Notes: generated by a model from the sequence alone, not told the origin. Numbered from the stretch's first letter, positions 43,867 to 52,993 are shown. The stretch: 64,000 bases of DNA from Verrucomicrobium spinosum DSM 4136 = JCM 18804 (GCF_000172155.1 NZ_ABIZ01000001.1:620001-684000); one strand, 5' to 3'. Made by a program: numbers and translations.

Positions 43867-45684
43867 TTGAATTCCTTGGATCCACAAAACCCCATTCGTG
43901 CTGAGAAACTGCAAGAAGGCGTTGGATACACTCCGGACGAGGCAGACAGCCGCGTCATCCGTCAGTTCGTTGAAGCCTTGTTGTTTGAGCGGTTGGTGAA
44001 ATACCACGTTGCGCCTCGTACCGCGTCCTCTCCCGGAGCGCACGATGCAGCGCCCATCTACGACATGCAGGTGGACTTTCCGGTGGGAGAACTGCATTTC
44101 CGGTGTCTGGCAGCTTTTTCGTCCTTCGACCGCGTGCGGATCGCGCATGGAACCGTGGTCCAGATTGTCGGGGACAAACCCACAGCCTTCCGCCTGGCAG
44201 ATCTCCTCCGGGCGATGGAGGTGCCACCGGCGGGGAAACAACGCCTGCTTGAGGAACTGACGCAGACGATTGAACTCCACCGGTGGAACCGCGCCCACCT
44301 CGATCACCACCGGAACCCTCGCCGGGAACTTGGTTTTCAGGCGTTGGAATCGGCCATCGTCGAAGGACACCAGTACCACCCGAGCTTCAAGACTCGGACG
44401 GGGTTTTCCCTTGCTGATCATCAAGCCTATGGCTCGGAAGCGGGCAGCACCTTCCAGTTGCATTTCGTGGCCGTGAGCCGTGACCTTCTGCGGACCGCAT
44501 TGCCCGGGAACGAAGCCGACTTCTGGAAGGCGGAACTGGGTGCCGCCACCTGCGACTGGCTCGCCGGGCGGCTTGAAGAGCTCGGCGGCGACTTCGAGCA
44601 TTATTTCATCGTTCCCACCCACCCCTGGCAGGCCAAGGATCTGCGGGAACGTGGCTTCGGAGAGGCTCTCGACTCAGGGGCCTTGATTCCGCTCGGCCCG
44701 GCGGGCGATTATTATCATGCTTCCCAGTCGCTGCGCACGCTGGTCAATGCCTCTCATCCCGAGAAGGCGAATATCAAGCTGCCGCTCGACATCGTTTGCA
44801 CCTCGTCACGCCGCAATCTTGAGCCGCACTTCGTCTGCACGGCTCCTCTCCTTTCCCAGTGGCTGGTTTCCCTCGTCGCGGAGGATCCCTTCCTCCAGGA
44901 GGGCAACCGCCTGCAACTGCTCAGCGAGTACGCCGCGGTCTCTTACGAGCCAGAGGAAGACGAGGACACGGCGGGGCTGCTCGGGGTCATTTTCCGAGAG
45001 AGCATCGTCGGCCGACTGGGAGAGGGGGAGGTGGCGATCCCCTTTACCTCCCTGACATTGGTTGAATCTGATGGGCGCCCCTTCATTGCTGACTGGATCG
45101 AAACCTACGGTGCCGAACGCTGGGCCGAACGACTCATCGAGGTCGTGGTGATGCCTATCTGGCACATGCTCGTCCATCACGGCATCGCCTTCGAGGCGCA
45201 CGCACAGAACCTCATTCTCGTCCAACAGAACGGTTGGCCGAAACGGATCGTACTGCGCGACTTCCACGAAGACACCGAATTCGTTCCCGAGTTCCTCGGT
45301 CGTCCCGAAACCGAACCGGACTTCGCCTCTGTTGATCCCTTCTTCGAAACCATCCCGCTCGACGACGGCTATCGCATGGACTTGGTCGAGTCCCTGCGAC
45401 AGCTCTATGTGGACACGGTTTACGTCTTCAACCTCGCGGATGTGTCGTTCCTGCTGGAGCGCTTTCATGGCCTCGCCGAAAAGGAATTCTGGGGCCTTGT
45501 AAGAGCGAAGCTGGACGCCTATGCCGCATCCGGAGTCACTGAAGCCTCGCGCATCGCGAGCCTCGAAGCGGACAAAGCCGGCATCATTGTGGAGTCACTT
45601 TTGACCAAAACCATCCACCGCGGCGGAACGCTCGACTACTACGAGCACGAAGTCCGGAACACTCTGAGCCGCGAAGCGCCATGA
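43867..45684 (+). CDS. asbB: IucA/IucC-type NIS siderophore synthetase, AsbB-like
   Basis: 605 residues. NIS synthetase motifs: GHQYHPSFKTRTGF (167-180, ATP-binding), HPWQ (252-255), SQSLRTL, and HGIAFEAHAQNLILV followed by LRDFHED near the C-terminal catalytic region. The pattern GH.YHPS.K.R.GF plus HPWQ is the one I know from AsbB rather than AsbA. AsbB-type enzymes condense the second polyamine arm onto a citrate mono-amide using ATP. The start is TTG: an in-frame TAA lies 6 nt upstream and no ATG occurs before the conserved N-terminus, so a non-ATG start is required. The stop overlaps the next start by 4 nt. Confidence 0.88.
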   Translation: MNSLDPQNPIRAEKLQEGVGYTPDEADSRVIRQFVEALLFERLVKYHVAPRTASSPGAHDAAPIYDMQVDFPVGELHFRCLAAFSSFDRVRIAHGTVVQIVGDKPTAFRLADLLRAMEVPPAGKQRLLEELTQTIELHRWNRAHLDHHRNPRRELGFQALESAIVEGHQYHPSFKTRTGFSLADHQAYGSEAGSTFQLHFVAVSRDLLRTALPGNEADFWKAELGAATCDWLAGRLEELGGDFEHYFIVPTHPWQAKDLRERGFGEALDSGALIPLGPAGDYYHASQSLRTLVNASHPEKANIKLPLDIVCTSSRRNLEPHFVCTAPLLSQWLVSLVAEDPFLQEGNRLQLLSEYAAVSYEPEEDEDTAGLLGVIFRESIVGRLGEGEVAIPFTSLTLVESDGRPFIADWIETYGAERWAERLIEVVVMPIWHMLVHHGIAFEAHAQNLILVQQNGWPKRIVLRDFHEDTEFVPEFLGRPETEPDFASVDPFFETIPLDDGYRMDLVESLRQLYVDTVYVFNLADVSFLLERFHGLAEKEFWGLVRAKLDAYAASGVTEASRIASLEADKAGIIVESLLTKTIHRGGTLDYYEHEVRNTLSREAP

Positions 45685-46952
45685 TCCACGTTGACGACCA
45701 GTCCTACGACAAGGGATATTTCAAAAACCGGTTCGCCCAGTTTGACTCCCACCCCGTGCTCTCCGGATGCGCCGGGCGCCGCCTCGCGGTGTGCCTGCAA
45801 GACACCGCCCTGTGGGTTGCCCTCTGCCTCTACATCAAGGAAAAAGGCGGCGCCGTATTTCCTCTACCCATCGACACACCGCTGGAGGGCGCACGCCGCC
45901 GCGCCGAGCGCAGCGGCTGCGAGGTCCTGCTTGTCACCTCTCACGACGAGGAGCTTGGAGTCGTCGCGATCGATGCGGGAAATGCTCTTCCCGACGCCCC
46001 GGCCGGGCTCATCCAGACGAGTTCCGGAACCACCGGCGAACCCAAGTTCATCGAACGGAGCTGGGCCAGCATCAACACGGAAATCGAAAGCTATGTGAGC
46101 CATTTTCCTGAGGCGAACGACTGGGCGCCCATTGTGGCCTGCCCGGCCACCCACTCGTATGGGCTGATCTGCGGGATTCTCGTCGCGCTACGGCGGGGCC
46201 TGCAGCCGGTCATCATCCGGAACTTCAATCCGAAGTTTATTCTCCGGAAATTACGCGAGGCGCCATCCTCCATTCTCTACTCGTCCCCGGCCATGATCAC
46301 CACGCTGGCCATGCTGGTGAAGGAGGGGGAACCACTGTGGGCGGTGATGACCTCAGGCACGGTGCTCCAGAAGGCGACCTTCGAAAAGCTTGCGAAAAAG
46401 GTGCGCCATCTCTACCAGCAGTACGGCTGTTCCGAGGCGGGCTGCCTGTCCCTCGGCACCGGGCTTCTCGCAGCGAATGACCAGGGCAAACCTCTGCCAC
46501 ACATCGCCATTGCCGCAGGAACCAACGCCGGGGAACCTGCTGACATCGTCGTGACCCTGCCCGATGGCCGGACCGTGGAGACGCGCGACCTGGGTTATTT
46601 CATCGGTGACCGGCTGCACTTTGTCTCGCGGATCGATGAAATGATCAATGTCGCGGGATTCAACGTCTATCCCGGCGAAGTCGAGGAGGTCGTCCTCGCG
46701 ATGCCCGGCATTCGGGACGCGGTGGTTTTCAAAAGGAGCCGCGGGTTTGGGGGCGAGCAGGTTTGTCTTCACTTCGTCTCGGAAGAAACCATCCCCGCGG
46801 AAGTCGTGCGCGAATTCTGCGCCGGACGCCTCGCCACGCACCAGATCCCCATGAACATCGCGCGCGTGGAAGCCATCCCCCGCCTGCCCAACGGAAAAAT
46901 CAGCCGCAAGGCCCTCGCAGAGGCCCCTCCCGCACCCTCCCTGACATTCTGA
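45681..46952 (+). CDS. asbC: Adenylate-forming ligase, AsbC-like (3,4-dihydroxybenzoate activation)
   Basis: 423 residues, shorter than usual acyl-CoA/NRPS adenylation enzymes (500 or more) but equal to AsbC (about 412). Core motifs: QTSSGTTGEPKFIERSW (A3), YQQYGCSEAGC (A5), TRDLGYFIGDRLHFVSRIDEMINVAG (A7-A8) and LPNGKISRKAL with the A10 Lys. In petrobactin synthesis AsbC activates 3,4-dihydroxybenzoate and loads it onto the carrier protein AsbD. The gene is coupled to the upstream synthetase by an ATGA overlap and followed after 1 nt by the carrier-protein fusion. The acyl substrate is inferred from neighbours. Confidence 0.85.
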   Translation: MIHVDDQSYDKGYFKNRFAQFDSHPVLSGCAGRRLAVCLQDTALWVALCLYIKEKGGAVFPLPIDTPLEGARRRAERSGCEVLLVTSHDEELGVVAIDAGNALPDAPAGLIQTSSGTTGEPKFIERSWASINTEIESYVSHFPEANDWAPIVACPATHSYGLICGILVALRRGLQPVIIRNFNPKFILRKLREAPSSILYSSPAMITTLAMLVKEGEPLWAVMTSGTVLQKATFEKLAKKVRHLYQQYGCSEAGCLSLGTGLLAANDQGKPLPHIAIAAGTNAGEPADIVVTLPDGRTVETRDLGYFIGDRLHFVSRIDEMINVAGFNVYPGEVEEVVLAMPGIRDAVVFKRSRGFGGEQVCLHFVSEETIPAEVVREFCAGRLATHQIPMNIARVEAIPRLPNGKISRKALAEAPPAPSLTF

Positions 46953-46953
46953 C

Positions 46954-48249
46954 ATGAAAACGAGAGAACAAATCGTCGAGAGCATCTATCAATCGCTCGC
47001 GAGCAACATGCCGCACCTCGATCTGAGCGGCTTCCACAGCGACGCGCGGCTGAAAGAGGACCTCGGACTCGACTCGGCCGACACGCTCGAACTCCTCGTC
47101 AGCCTGGAGGTGAAATACAACCTCTCCCTGCCTGACTCCGCCATCATGGACAAGGACTTCTCCACGGTGCGTGCCGTGGCCAAGCTCTTTTACGACGCCC
47201 AGCCACGCCCCAATCCTGAGAAACTGCTGGAGTACGAGGAGGACATCAAACTCCACTGCTTCGTAAGCTGCCTCAGCGAAGTGATCAAGCGCTTCAACTT
47301 CGACCAGCGCACCCTCTACTTTGGCGTCTGGGATTCAGAGATCGTCGTCACCGAGAAGTGCCAGATTTCCTACCACAGCGAGCGGATCAGTCATCAGTTT
47401 TTCCTCGACTGGTATGAAAGGCTCTTCGGCATCAAGGTCGAGCCCTGGTTCGACCATGACATAAGCCGCGAGGAAAATGTCCGACGTCTGGTCTCCCTCG
47501 TGGAGAACCGTACGCCCGACCAGCACATCATGGTGATGCTCGACATGCACCGCCTTCCCGAACGCGTGAACGAGTTCAACAAGGACCCCTTCCCGCACTA
47601 TCTGATGCTCGGTCCGACGGAGAAGCCGGAGACATGGTTCGTGTACGACCCCGACTACCGGTGGGAGGGAGTGACGACCAAGGAGCGGCTCCTCCATGCG
47701 GCTCGGCACCCCGCCGTGGGTGGCGGCTACGTCTTCTCCGACAAATCCGCGCACGAACCGCACCCGACCCAGATCCGCGCTTATTACGAGCACTGCATGC
47801 TCCTCGGCCGCCATCTCATGACCGAGGCGGTGCGCCAGGTCATCGAGGCCCATCTCGGAGGCTGTGACAAGAACGGCGACGAACTGCCGCTTGCGGCCTT
47901 GCGGCACGCCCTCGACGACGTGCCCATCCTTTCCATCCGCAAGTACTCCTACGAGCATGGCTTCGCTTTCTTCTGGCGCGAGCTGGAACTGGAGGAGGCG
48001 GAGTTCGACCACTGGTGCGAGGTCATCGACGAACTGGCGAAGACTTACACCCTCATCCAGTTCCACGCCATCAAGCTGGCCACCACCGGCGACCGCCGAC
48101 TCGGCGACAAGATTTTCGACCTGCTCGACAAACAAGTTGAGCGCGAGAACCGCATCAAGGCGCGGATGCAGGAGGTTTTCGAGATGTGGTGCGAGCAAAA
48201 CTTCTCCCGGGAAACAACTGCCATCGCCGAACTGGAGTCCGTTCGATGA
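46954..48249 (+). CDS. asbDE: Aryl carrier protein-AsbE-like fusion (AsbD-AsbE)
   Basis: 431 residues. Residues 1-85 form an acyl carrier domain with LGLDSADTLELL, Ser41 being the phosphopantetheine site. Residues about 95-430 match in length (about 330) and position the AsbE/DUF6005-type protein that transfers 3,4-dihydroxybenzoyl from AsbD to the primary amine of spermidine. A Cys in LHCFVSCLSE and Asp/His motifs (LDMHRLPERVNEF, YDPDYRWEGV) may be functional. In Bacillus asbD (about 91 aa) and asbE are separate genes; here the frame is continuous with no internal stop. The stop overlaps the asbF-like start (ATGA). Confidence 0.8.
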   Translation: MKTREQIVESIYQSLASNMPHLDLSGFHSDARLKEDLGLDSADTLELLVSLEVKYNLSLPDSAIMDKDFSTVRAVAKLFYDAQPRPNPEKLLEYEEDIKLHCFVSCLSEVIKRFNFDQRTLYFGVWDSEIVVTEKCQISYHSERISHQFFLDWYERLFGIKVEPWFDHDISREENVRRLVSLVENRTPDQHIMVMLDMHRLPERVNEFNKDPFPHYLMLGPTEKPETWFVYDPDYRWEGVTTKERLLHAARHPAVGGGYVFSDKSAHEPHPTQIRAYYEHCMLLGRHLMTEAVRQVIEAHLGGCDKNGDELPLAALRHALDDVPILSIRKYSYEHGFAFFWRELELEEAEFDHWCEVIDELAKTYTLIQFHAIKLATTGDRRLGDKIFDLLDKQVERENRIKARMQEVFEMWCEQNFSRETTAIAELESVR

Positions 48250-49109
48250 AACTTTCCCTCTGCACCATCTCCTTCCGTCACCACCTGATCTCACTGAAGC
48301 AAGTGGTGGAATGGGCCGCACCACGCGGGTTCTCAGGCATCGAGCTCTGGGGCGTGCATGCCATCAACCTGCGCGACCGGCCGGGCTACGACCTCGACTG
48401 GCTCCGGTCCCACGGACTCTGCGTCCCCATGCTAAGCGATTACCTGCCCGTGCAGGGAGATCGCCAGGCCGTGATTGACAAGACCGTTGACCTCTGCCGC
48501 CTCGCGCAAAGTTGGGGGGCAAGCAAGCTCCGCACCTTTGCCGGCAACAAGGCCAGCCAGGAAGTCTCCGCCGAGGATCGCCGCGACTGGACTCTGCGCA
48601 TGCGCGAGCTCTGCCACACCGCCGAAGGGCACGGCATGAAGCTTGTCGTGGAGATGCATCCTCACACCCTTGCCGACACGAGGGAATCGACGCGGCAGCT
48701 CATCGAGGAAATCAACCACCCCGCGCTGCGGCTCAACTTCGACGTCCTTCACGTGTGGGAATCAGGAGCCGACCCCTTCGAAGTCATCGGCGAGTTTGAG
48801 CCGCTCGTCGCCCACGTGCACCTCAAGAATGTGCGCTCCCGCTCCTTCCTCCAGGAGTTCCTGCCCGGCAATGTTTATGCCCCCGCAGGCAGCCGTGCCG
48901 GCATGGTGAGCCTTTTCAACGGGGCCTTCGACTACCGTAAGTTCCTCGCCCATGTCATGAACGAAACAGCGCTCTGGCCCACGCTCGACGCCTCGCTCGA
49001 ATGGTTTGGCCCCAACGTTCTTGGCACACTGGAGCGGGACGCTGAGCAGCTTTCCCTGCTGGAGGCAGAAACGCTCGGCCTCCAGGCCCTGACCACCGCT
49101 GCGCTTTAA
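48246..49109 (+). CDS. asbF: 3-Dehydroshikimate dehydratase, AsbF-like TIM barrel
   Basis: 287 residues from the ATG at 48246, which overlaps the previous stop (ATGA); the frame is open 20 codons upstream inside asbDE. Xylose-isomerase-like TIM barrel with the metal-ligand series Glu in KLVVEMHPHT, Asp in LRLNFDVLHVW, His in AHVHLKN and Glu in DASLEWFG, the order seen in AsbF. AsbF (280 aa) converts 3-dehydroshikimate to 3,4-dihydroxybenzoate in one step, supplying the catechol arm of petrobactin. Other sugar-phosphate isomerases share the fold, but the operon makes this the best call. Confidence 0.82.
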   Translation: MKLSLCTISFRHHLISLKQVVEWAAPRGFSGIELWGVHAINLRDRPGYDLDWLRSHGLCVPMLSDYLPVQGDRQAVIDKTVDLCRLAQSWGASKLRTFAGNKASQEVSAEDRRDWTLRMRELCHTAEGHGMKLVVEMHPHTLADTRESTRQLIEEINHPALRLNFDVLHVWESGADPFEVIGEFEPLVAHVHLKNVRSRSFLQEFLPGNVYAPAGSRAGMVSLFNGAFDYRKFLAHVMNETALWPTLDASLEWFGPNVLGTLERDAEQLSLLEAETLGLQALTTAAL

Positions 49110-49123
49110 CCACTGGCACACGC

Positions 49124-50275
49124 ATGCGGCTTTCCACTCCCTATTACCTGATCGACGAGGCGCGGATGCTCCCCGCCATGGAGCGCATCCGCCTGGTCCA
49201 GGAGCGCTCCGGGGCCAAGTGTGTGCTCGCGCTGAAATGTTTCTCAAGCTGGTGCGCCTTCGACTTCATGCGCCAGTATCTCGTCGGCACCACCAGCAGC
49301 AGCCTTTGGGAGACGCGGCTGGGCCACGAGAAGTTCGGGGGGGAGACACACGGCTACTCGGTCGCCTACGCGGACGACGAGATCGCGGAAGTCGCGGGAT
49401 ATTGCGACAAGATCATCTTCAACTCGCTCGGCCAACTCAATCGCCTGGGCCACCATGCTGCAGGAATCTCAATGGGCTTGCGCCTCAATCCGGGCATTGG
49501 CCATTCTTGCTCCGAACTGAGCAATCCCGTCTGCCAGTATTCCCGGCTTGGCGTGCGCGCTGAGGAGCTGCCAGAGGACATCGGCTCGCGCATTCAGGGG
49601 GCGATGATTCACGTCAATTGTGACAACGACGACCTGGCCAGCTTCTGCTCGCAGCTTGATGTCATCGAGGAGCGCTTCGGCAAGCTCCTGCCCCACCTTC
49701 AGTGGTTGAGCTTCGGTGGAGGAATCGCGTTCACTGACGAAGCCTATCCGATTGACGACTTCTGCCGCCGCCTTCGTGAATTCTCCCAGCGTCATTCCCT
49801 GGAAATTTACCTAGAACCCGGTGAGGCCGCTGTCACCCACTCGACCAGCCTGGTGGTCAAGGTGCTCGACGTCGTCGAAAACGAGGTGCCCACCCTCGTC
49901 GTCGATGCAGGGGTGGAGACGCACCTGCTCGACGTGCTGACCTATGGATACACGCCGGAAGTCGATGGTGCTGAACCCCTGGCCAGGGACGCGAAGGACC
50001 TGGGCGGACGCGCCGGACACGTCTATCGTATTTGCGGGCGCACCTGCCTCGCCGGCGACCACTTCGGCAACTACGTTTTCCCCCGTCCCGTCGCCCTCGG
50101 CGACGAGCTCCGTTTCCCCAATGTGGGGGGTTACTCGATGGTGAAGAAGAACTACTTCAATGGCATCCGCATGCCGGCCATCTACCACCGGAACCTCTCC
50201 GGCGAACTCCGCCTCGTCCAACAGCCGACTTACGAGGATTTCCGTGAAGCCCTGACAAACACGCACCTCGTCTAG
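49124..50275 (+). CDS. nspC: Carboxynorspermidine / carboxyspermidine decarboxylase
   Basis: 383 residues, the size of NspC (about 375-390). N-terminal TPYYLIDEARML; PLP-binding Lys in CVLALKCFSSW; the NspC-specific GTTSSSLWETRLGHEKFGGETH; YSVAYADDEI; LEPGEAAV; and the catalytic Cys region GRTCLAGDHFGNY. The fold is alanine-racemase-like type III PLP. It decarboxylates carboxyspermidine (or carboxynorspermidine) to spermidine (or norspermidine). It sits directly after asbF and before its partner synthase inside the siderophore operon, so a dedicated backbone supply is likely. Confidence 0.9.
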   Translation: MRLSTPYYLIDEARMLPAMERIRLVQERSGAKCVLALKCFSSWCAFDFMRQYLVGTTSSSLWETRLGHEKFGGETHGYSVAYADDEIAEVAGYCDKIIFNSLGQLNRLGHHAAGISMGLRLNPGIGHSCSELSNPVCQYSRLGVRAEELPEDIGSRIQGAMIHVNCDNDDLASFCSQLDVIEERFGKLLPHLQWLSFGGGIAFTDEAYPIDDFCRRLREFSQRHSLEIYLEPGEAAVTHSTSLVVKVLDVVENEVPTLVVDAGVETHLLDVLTYGYTPEVDGAEPLARDAKDLGGRAGHVYRICGRTCLAGDHFGNYVFPRPVALGDELRFPNVGGYSMVKKNYFNGIRMPAIYHRNLSGELRLVQQPTYEDFREALTNTHLV

Positions 50276-50308
50276 CTCATCCAGCCTTTTTATTCGCAGC
50301 CAACCATC

Positions 50309-51571
50309 ATGAAAAAGAATGTCCTCATCATTGGAGCAGGCGCCGTGGGCGCAGTCGTGGCACACAAGTGCGCCCAAAACAACCAGGTGTTTGGCTCGAT
50401 CTGCCTGAGTTCGCGAAACTTTGAAAATTGCCAGACGGTGATCCGGTCCATCGAGGCCAGGAACTACCGCCGCGAAGAGTCTTTTCAAATCTTCGCCCGC
50501 ACCGTGGATGCCTCCGATTCCGCCCAGGTCGCGGGCCTCATTCGCGAGACGGAATCCCACATCGTCATCAATGTCTGCACGGCCTTCGTCAACATGTCGG
50601 TCATGGATGCCTGCCTGGAGACCGGCGCGGCTTACATCGACACTGCCGTCCACGAGGACTCTGCGGTGATGAATGCGCCCTATCCCTGGTATGCGAACTT
50701 CGAGTGGAAGAAACGGGAGCAATTCGCCCAAAAAGGCGTCACAGCCATTCTCGGGGTCGGTTTTGACCCCGGCGTCGTCAACGCCTACTGCGCCTATGCC
50801 GCACGCTACGAATTCGACTCGATCACTTCCATCGACATCATGGATGTGAACGACGGCAGTCACGGTCGCTTTTTTTCCACGAACTTCGACCCCGAAATCA
50901 ACCTGCGTGAGATCATCGAGGACGCCGGTTGCCTGGAGGACGGCGAATGGCGCACGTTTCCCCACCACTCCCGCACCACTGATTACGACTTCCCTGAGGT
51001 GGGCGAGAAGAAGCTGTATCTGATGGGGCACGATGAGGTTCACTCCCTCTCGAAGCACATCCAGGGTGTCGAGACTGTGCGCTTCTGGATGGGATTCGAC
51101 GACCACTACCTGCGCTGCCTGGAGGTCTTCGAAAAGACCGGCCTGCTCAACCACGAGAAAGTCACCACCTCCTGCGGCCAGAGTGTTGTCCCGCTCCGTG
51201 TGCTCAAGGCCTGCCTGCCCAACCCCGCCAGCCTCGCGCCAGACTACACGGGCAAGACCTGCATCGGCACCCTCATCAAGGGCCACAGCAAGGGCGAGCA
51301 CAAGGAAATCTTCATCTACAACATCTGCAGCCACGAGGAGACTTTTGCCGATGTGGGCTCCCAGGCCATCGCCTTCACTGCCGGCGTCCCGCCCGTTGCC
51401 GCCGCCATGCTCCTGGCCCAGGGCGACTGGGACGTGAAGGGCATGGCCAACGTCGAGGAACTGCCCCCGCTCCCATTCCTGAAACTGCTTTCGCACCTCG
51501 GACTTTCGATGGCGATCCGCAAGGGCACGGAGGCGGATGCGCCTGAGCCCGGCGAACTGATCTGCGCCTGA
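50309..51571 (+). CDS. Carboxynorspermidine (carboxyspermidine) synthase, saccharopine dehydrogenase-like
   Basis: 420 residues. N-terminal Rossmann motif VLIIGAGAVGAVVAHKCAQN is the characteristic start of the enzyme that reductively couples L-aspartate beta-semialdehyde with putrescine or 1,3-diaminopropane using NADPH. The saccharopine dehydrogenase domain continues with ICLSSRNFENC, INVCTAFVNMSVMDACLETGAAYIDTA and GFDPGVVNAYCAYAA. Whether the amine is putrescine (giving spermidine) or diaminopropane (giving norspermidine) cannot be read here; no ornithine/arginine or diaminobutyrate decarboxylase is in the window. It follows nspC by 33 bp. Confidence 0.88.
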   Translation: MKKNVLIIGAGAVGAVVAHKCAQNNQVFGSICLSSRNFENCQTVIRSIEARNYRREESFQIFARTVDASDSAQVAGLIRETESHIVINVCTAFVNMSVMDACLETGAAYIDTAVHEDSAVMNAPYPWYANFEWKKREQFAQKGVTAILGVGFDPGVVNAYCAYAARYEFDSITSIDIMDVNDGSHGRFFSTNFDPEINLREIIEDAGCLEDGEWRTFPHHSRTTDYDFPEVGEKKLYLMGHDEVHSLSKHIQGVETVRFWMGFDDHYLRCLEVFEKTGLLNHEKVTTSCGQSVVPLRVLKACLPNPASLAPDYTGKTCIGTLIKGHSKGEHKEIFIYNICSHEETFADVGSQAIAFTAGVPPVAAAMLLAQGDWDVKGMANVEELPPLPFLKLLSHLGLSMAIRKGTEADAPEPGELICA

Positions 51572-51587
51572 CCTTTTCCTCGAACCG

Positions 51588-52982
51588 ATGACTCCCGAGA
51601 AAAATCCCGCGCTGAACGGCGCGGTGCTGCCCACCTTCTTTTACTACGCGGTCCCGTCCATGGTGGGGTTGATCGCGCTCACCACGACGAGCCTCGTTGA
51701 TGGCATCTTCGTGGGAAACTATGTCGGTGCAGACGCTCTCGCCGCGGTCACCCTCCTCGTCCCGCTCCTCACTGTGCTCTACGCCCTCGCGCTGATGTTT
51801 GCTATCGGTGGATCGGTGGGCGCGGGCACGCACATGGGTGCGAAGGATCCAGGCACGGCATCCTCGGTCTTTAGCCAGACCCTCATCGCCACGGTCGCTA
51901 CCACGACTCTCTTCACCCTCGCGAGCATTGTCTTCGAGCCCTGGCTGTTCCGGCTGCTCAATATCCCGACCGAGTTGGTGCCCATGGTCGGCGAATATTT
52001 CGGCATCCTGCGCTGGACCCTCATCATCCAGCTCACGACGATGGTTCTCTACTACTTCGTGCGGGCCGACGGCCATCCGATTCTTGCCACGATCTCGCTT
52101 CTCGTCGGCTCGCTGGGGAACATTGGTCTCGACGTGTTCTTCGTCTGCCAATGGGGGTGGGGCCTCGCCGGTGCCGCGTGGTCCACCGCCATCGCCCAGG
52201 TGGCGCAGGCCGCGGTGCTCTGCATCTACTTCTTCAGCCGGAGGCGGACGCTGCATTTCATCTGGCGGCAGACCCGTTGGTCCCATCTTTTCAAGGCCTG
52301 CTACAACGGGGTGTCAGAATTCATCAACGAGATCTCCGCTGGCATCATCATCTGGCTGCTGAACTTCCTCCTCATCGGCCGCCTGGGCGTGGACGGCGTC
52401 GCCGCTTTCAGCGTCGTGAGTTATTACATCTACCTCAGCTTGATGCTGACCTACGGGGTAGCTGACGCCCTCCATCTCCTTGTCAGTCAGAACTTCGGCG
52501 CGGGGAACCACCAGCGCATCCGGCAGTTCCTCTCCACTGCGCTCATTGGATCGAGTGGCATCGGCCTCAGTCTCGCCGTCTCTCTGCTGCTTTTCGGCGA
52601 CCAGCTCACCGGTTGGTTCCTGAGCGGTGAGGATGCCGCCATCGTCGAAGAGGCAAGCCGCCTTGCCTTTGCCATCTGGCCGCTCTTCCTCGTCAACGGC
52701 GTCAACGTCATTCTGAGTTGCTACCTCACCGCCATCCACAGGCCAACCCCATCGGCCATCGTGGCGATTCTGCGCGGTCTCATCCTGCCTGCCTGCTTCC
52801 TCCTTGGCCTCGCCCACCTTTTCGACCAGGCAGCCCTCCGGGACAGCTCTTCACAATGGTCCTTCCTCTGGGCTTTACCGCTCGCCGAATGGATCACCTT
52901 CGCCGTCGCCATCGCCTTTTGCTACCGCCATCGCCCCGACCGATTCGAACCTGCATTCCCGATTCAACCCGTCGAGGACTGA
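51588..52982 (+). CDS. MATE family efflux transporter, candidate siderophore exporter
   Basis: 464 residues with twelve predicted membrane segments in two similar halves. FFYYAVPSMVGLIALTTTSLVDGIFVGNYVGADAL is the normal MATE opening (residues about 17-50), and the second half repeats the pattern (NEISAGIIIWLLNFLLIGRLGVDGVAAFSVV). MATE pumps use Na+ or H+ to export cationic or aromatic compounds. It starts 16 bp after the synthase gene and ends 11 bp before the asbA-like gene, so export of the polyamine-catechol product is the obvious inference. In Bacillus the known petrobactin exporter ApeX is of another family (MFS). Confidence 0.88.
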   Translation: MTPEKNPALNGAVLPTFFYYAVPSMVGLIALTTTSLVDGIFVGNYVGADALAAVTLLVPLLTVLYALALMFAIGGSVGAGTHMGAKDPGTASSVFSQTLIATVATTTLFTLASIVFEPWLFRLLNIPTELVPMVGEYFGILRWTLIIQLTTMVLYYFVRADGHPILATISLLVGSLGNIGLDVFFVCQWGWGLAGAAWSTAIAQVAQAAVLCIYFFSRRRTLHFIWRQTRWSHLFKACYNGVSEFINEISAGIIIWLLNFLLIGRLGVDGVAAFSVVSYYIYLSLMLTYGVADALHLLVSQNFGAGNHQRIRQFLSTALIGSSGIGLSLAVSLLLFGDQLTGWFLSGEDAAIVEEASRLAFAIWPLFLVNGVNVILSCYLTAIHRPTPSAIVAILRGLILPACFLLGLAHLFDQAALRDSSSQWSFLWALPLAEWITFAVAIAFCYRHRPDRFEPAFPIQPVED

Positions 52983-52993
52983 TTTTCCCCCCC

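Noticed and set aside
48186-48245. Extended N-terminus for the AsbF-like protein
   Set aside because: These 20 codons lie inside the preceding gene. The ATG at 48246 overlaps its stop as ATGA and begins the normal barrel strand.
49811-51634. A 607-codon minus-strand frame across nspC and the synthase gene
   Set aside because: It is a shadow of two well-recognised plus-strand genes, with no domain of its own.
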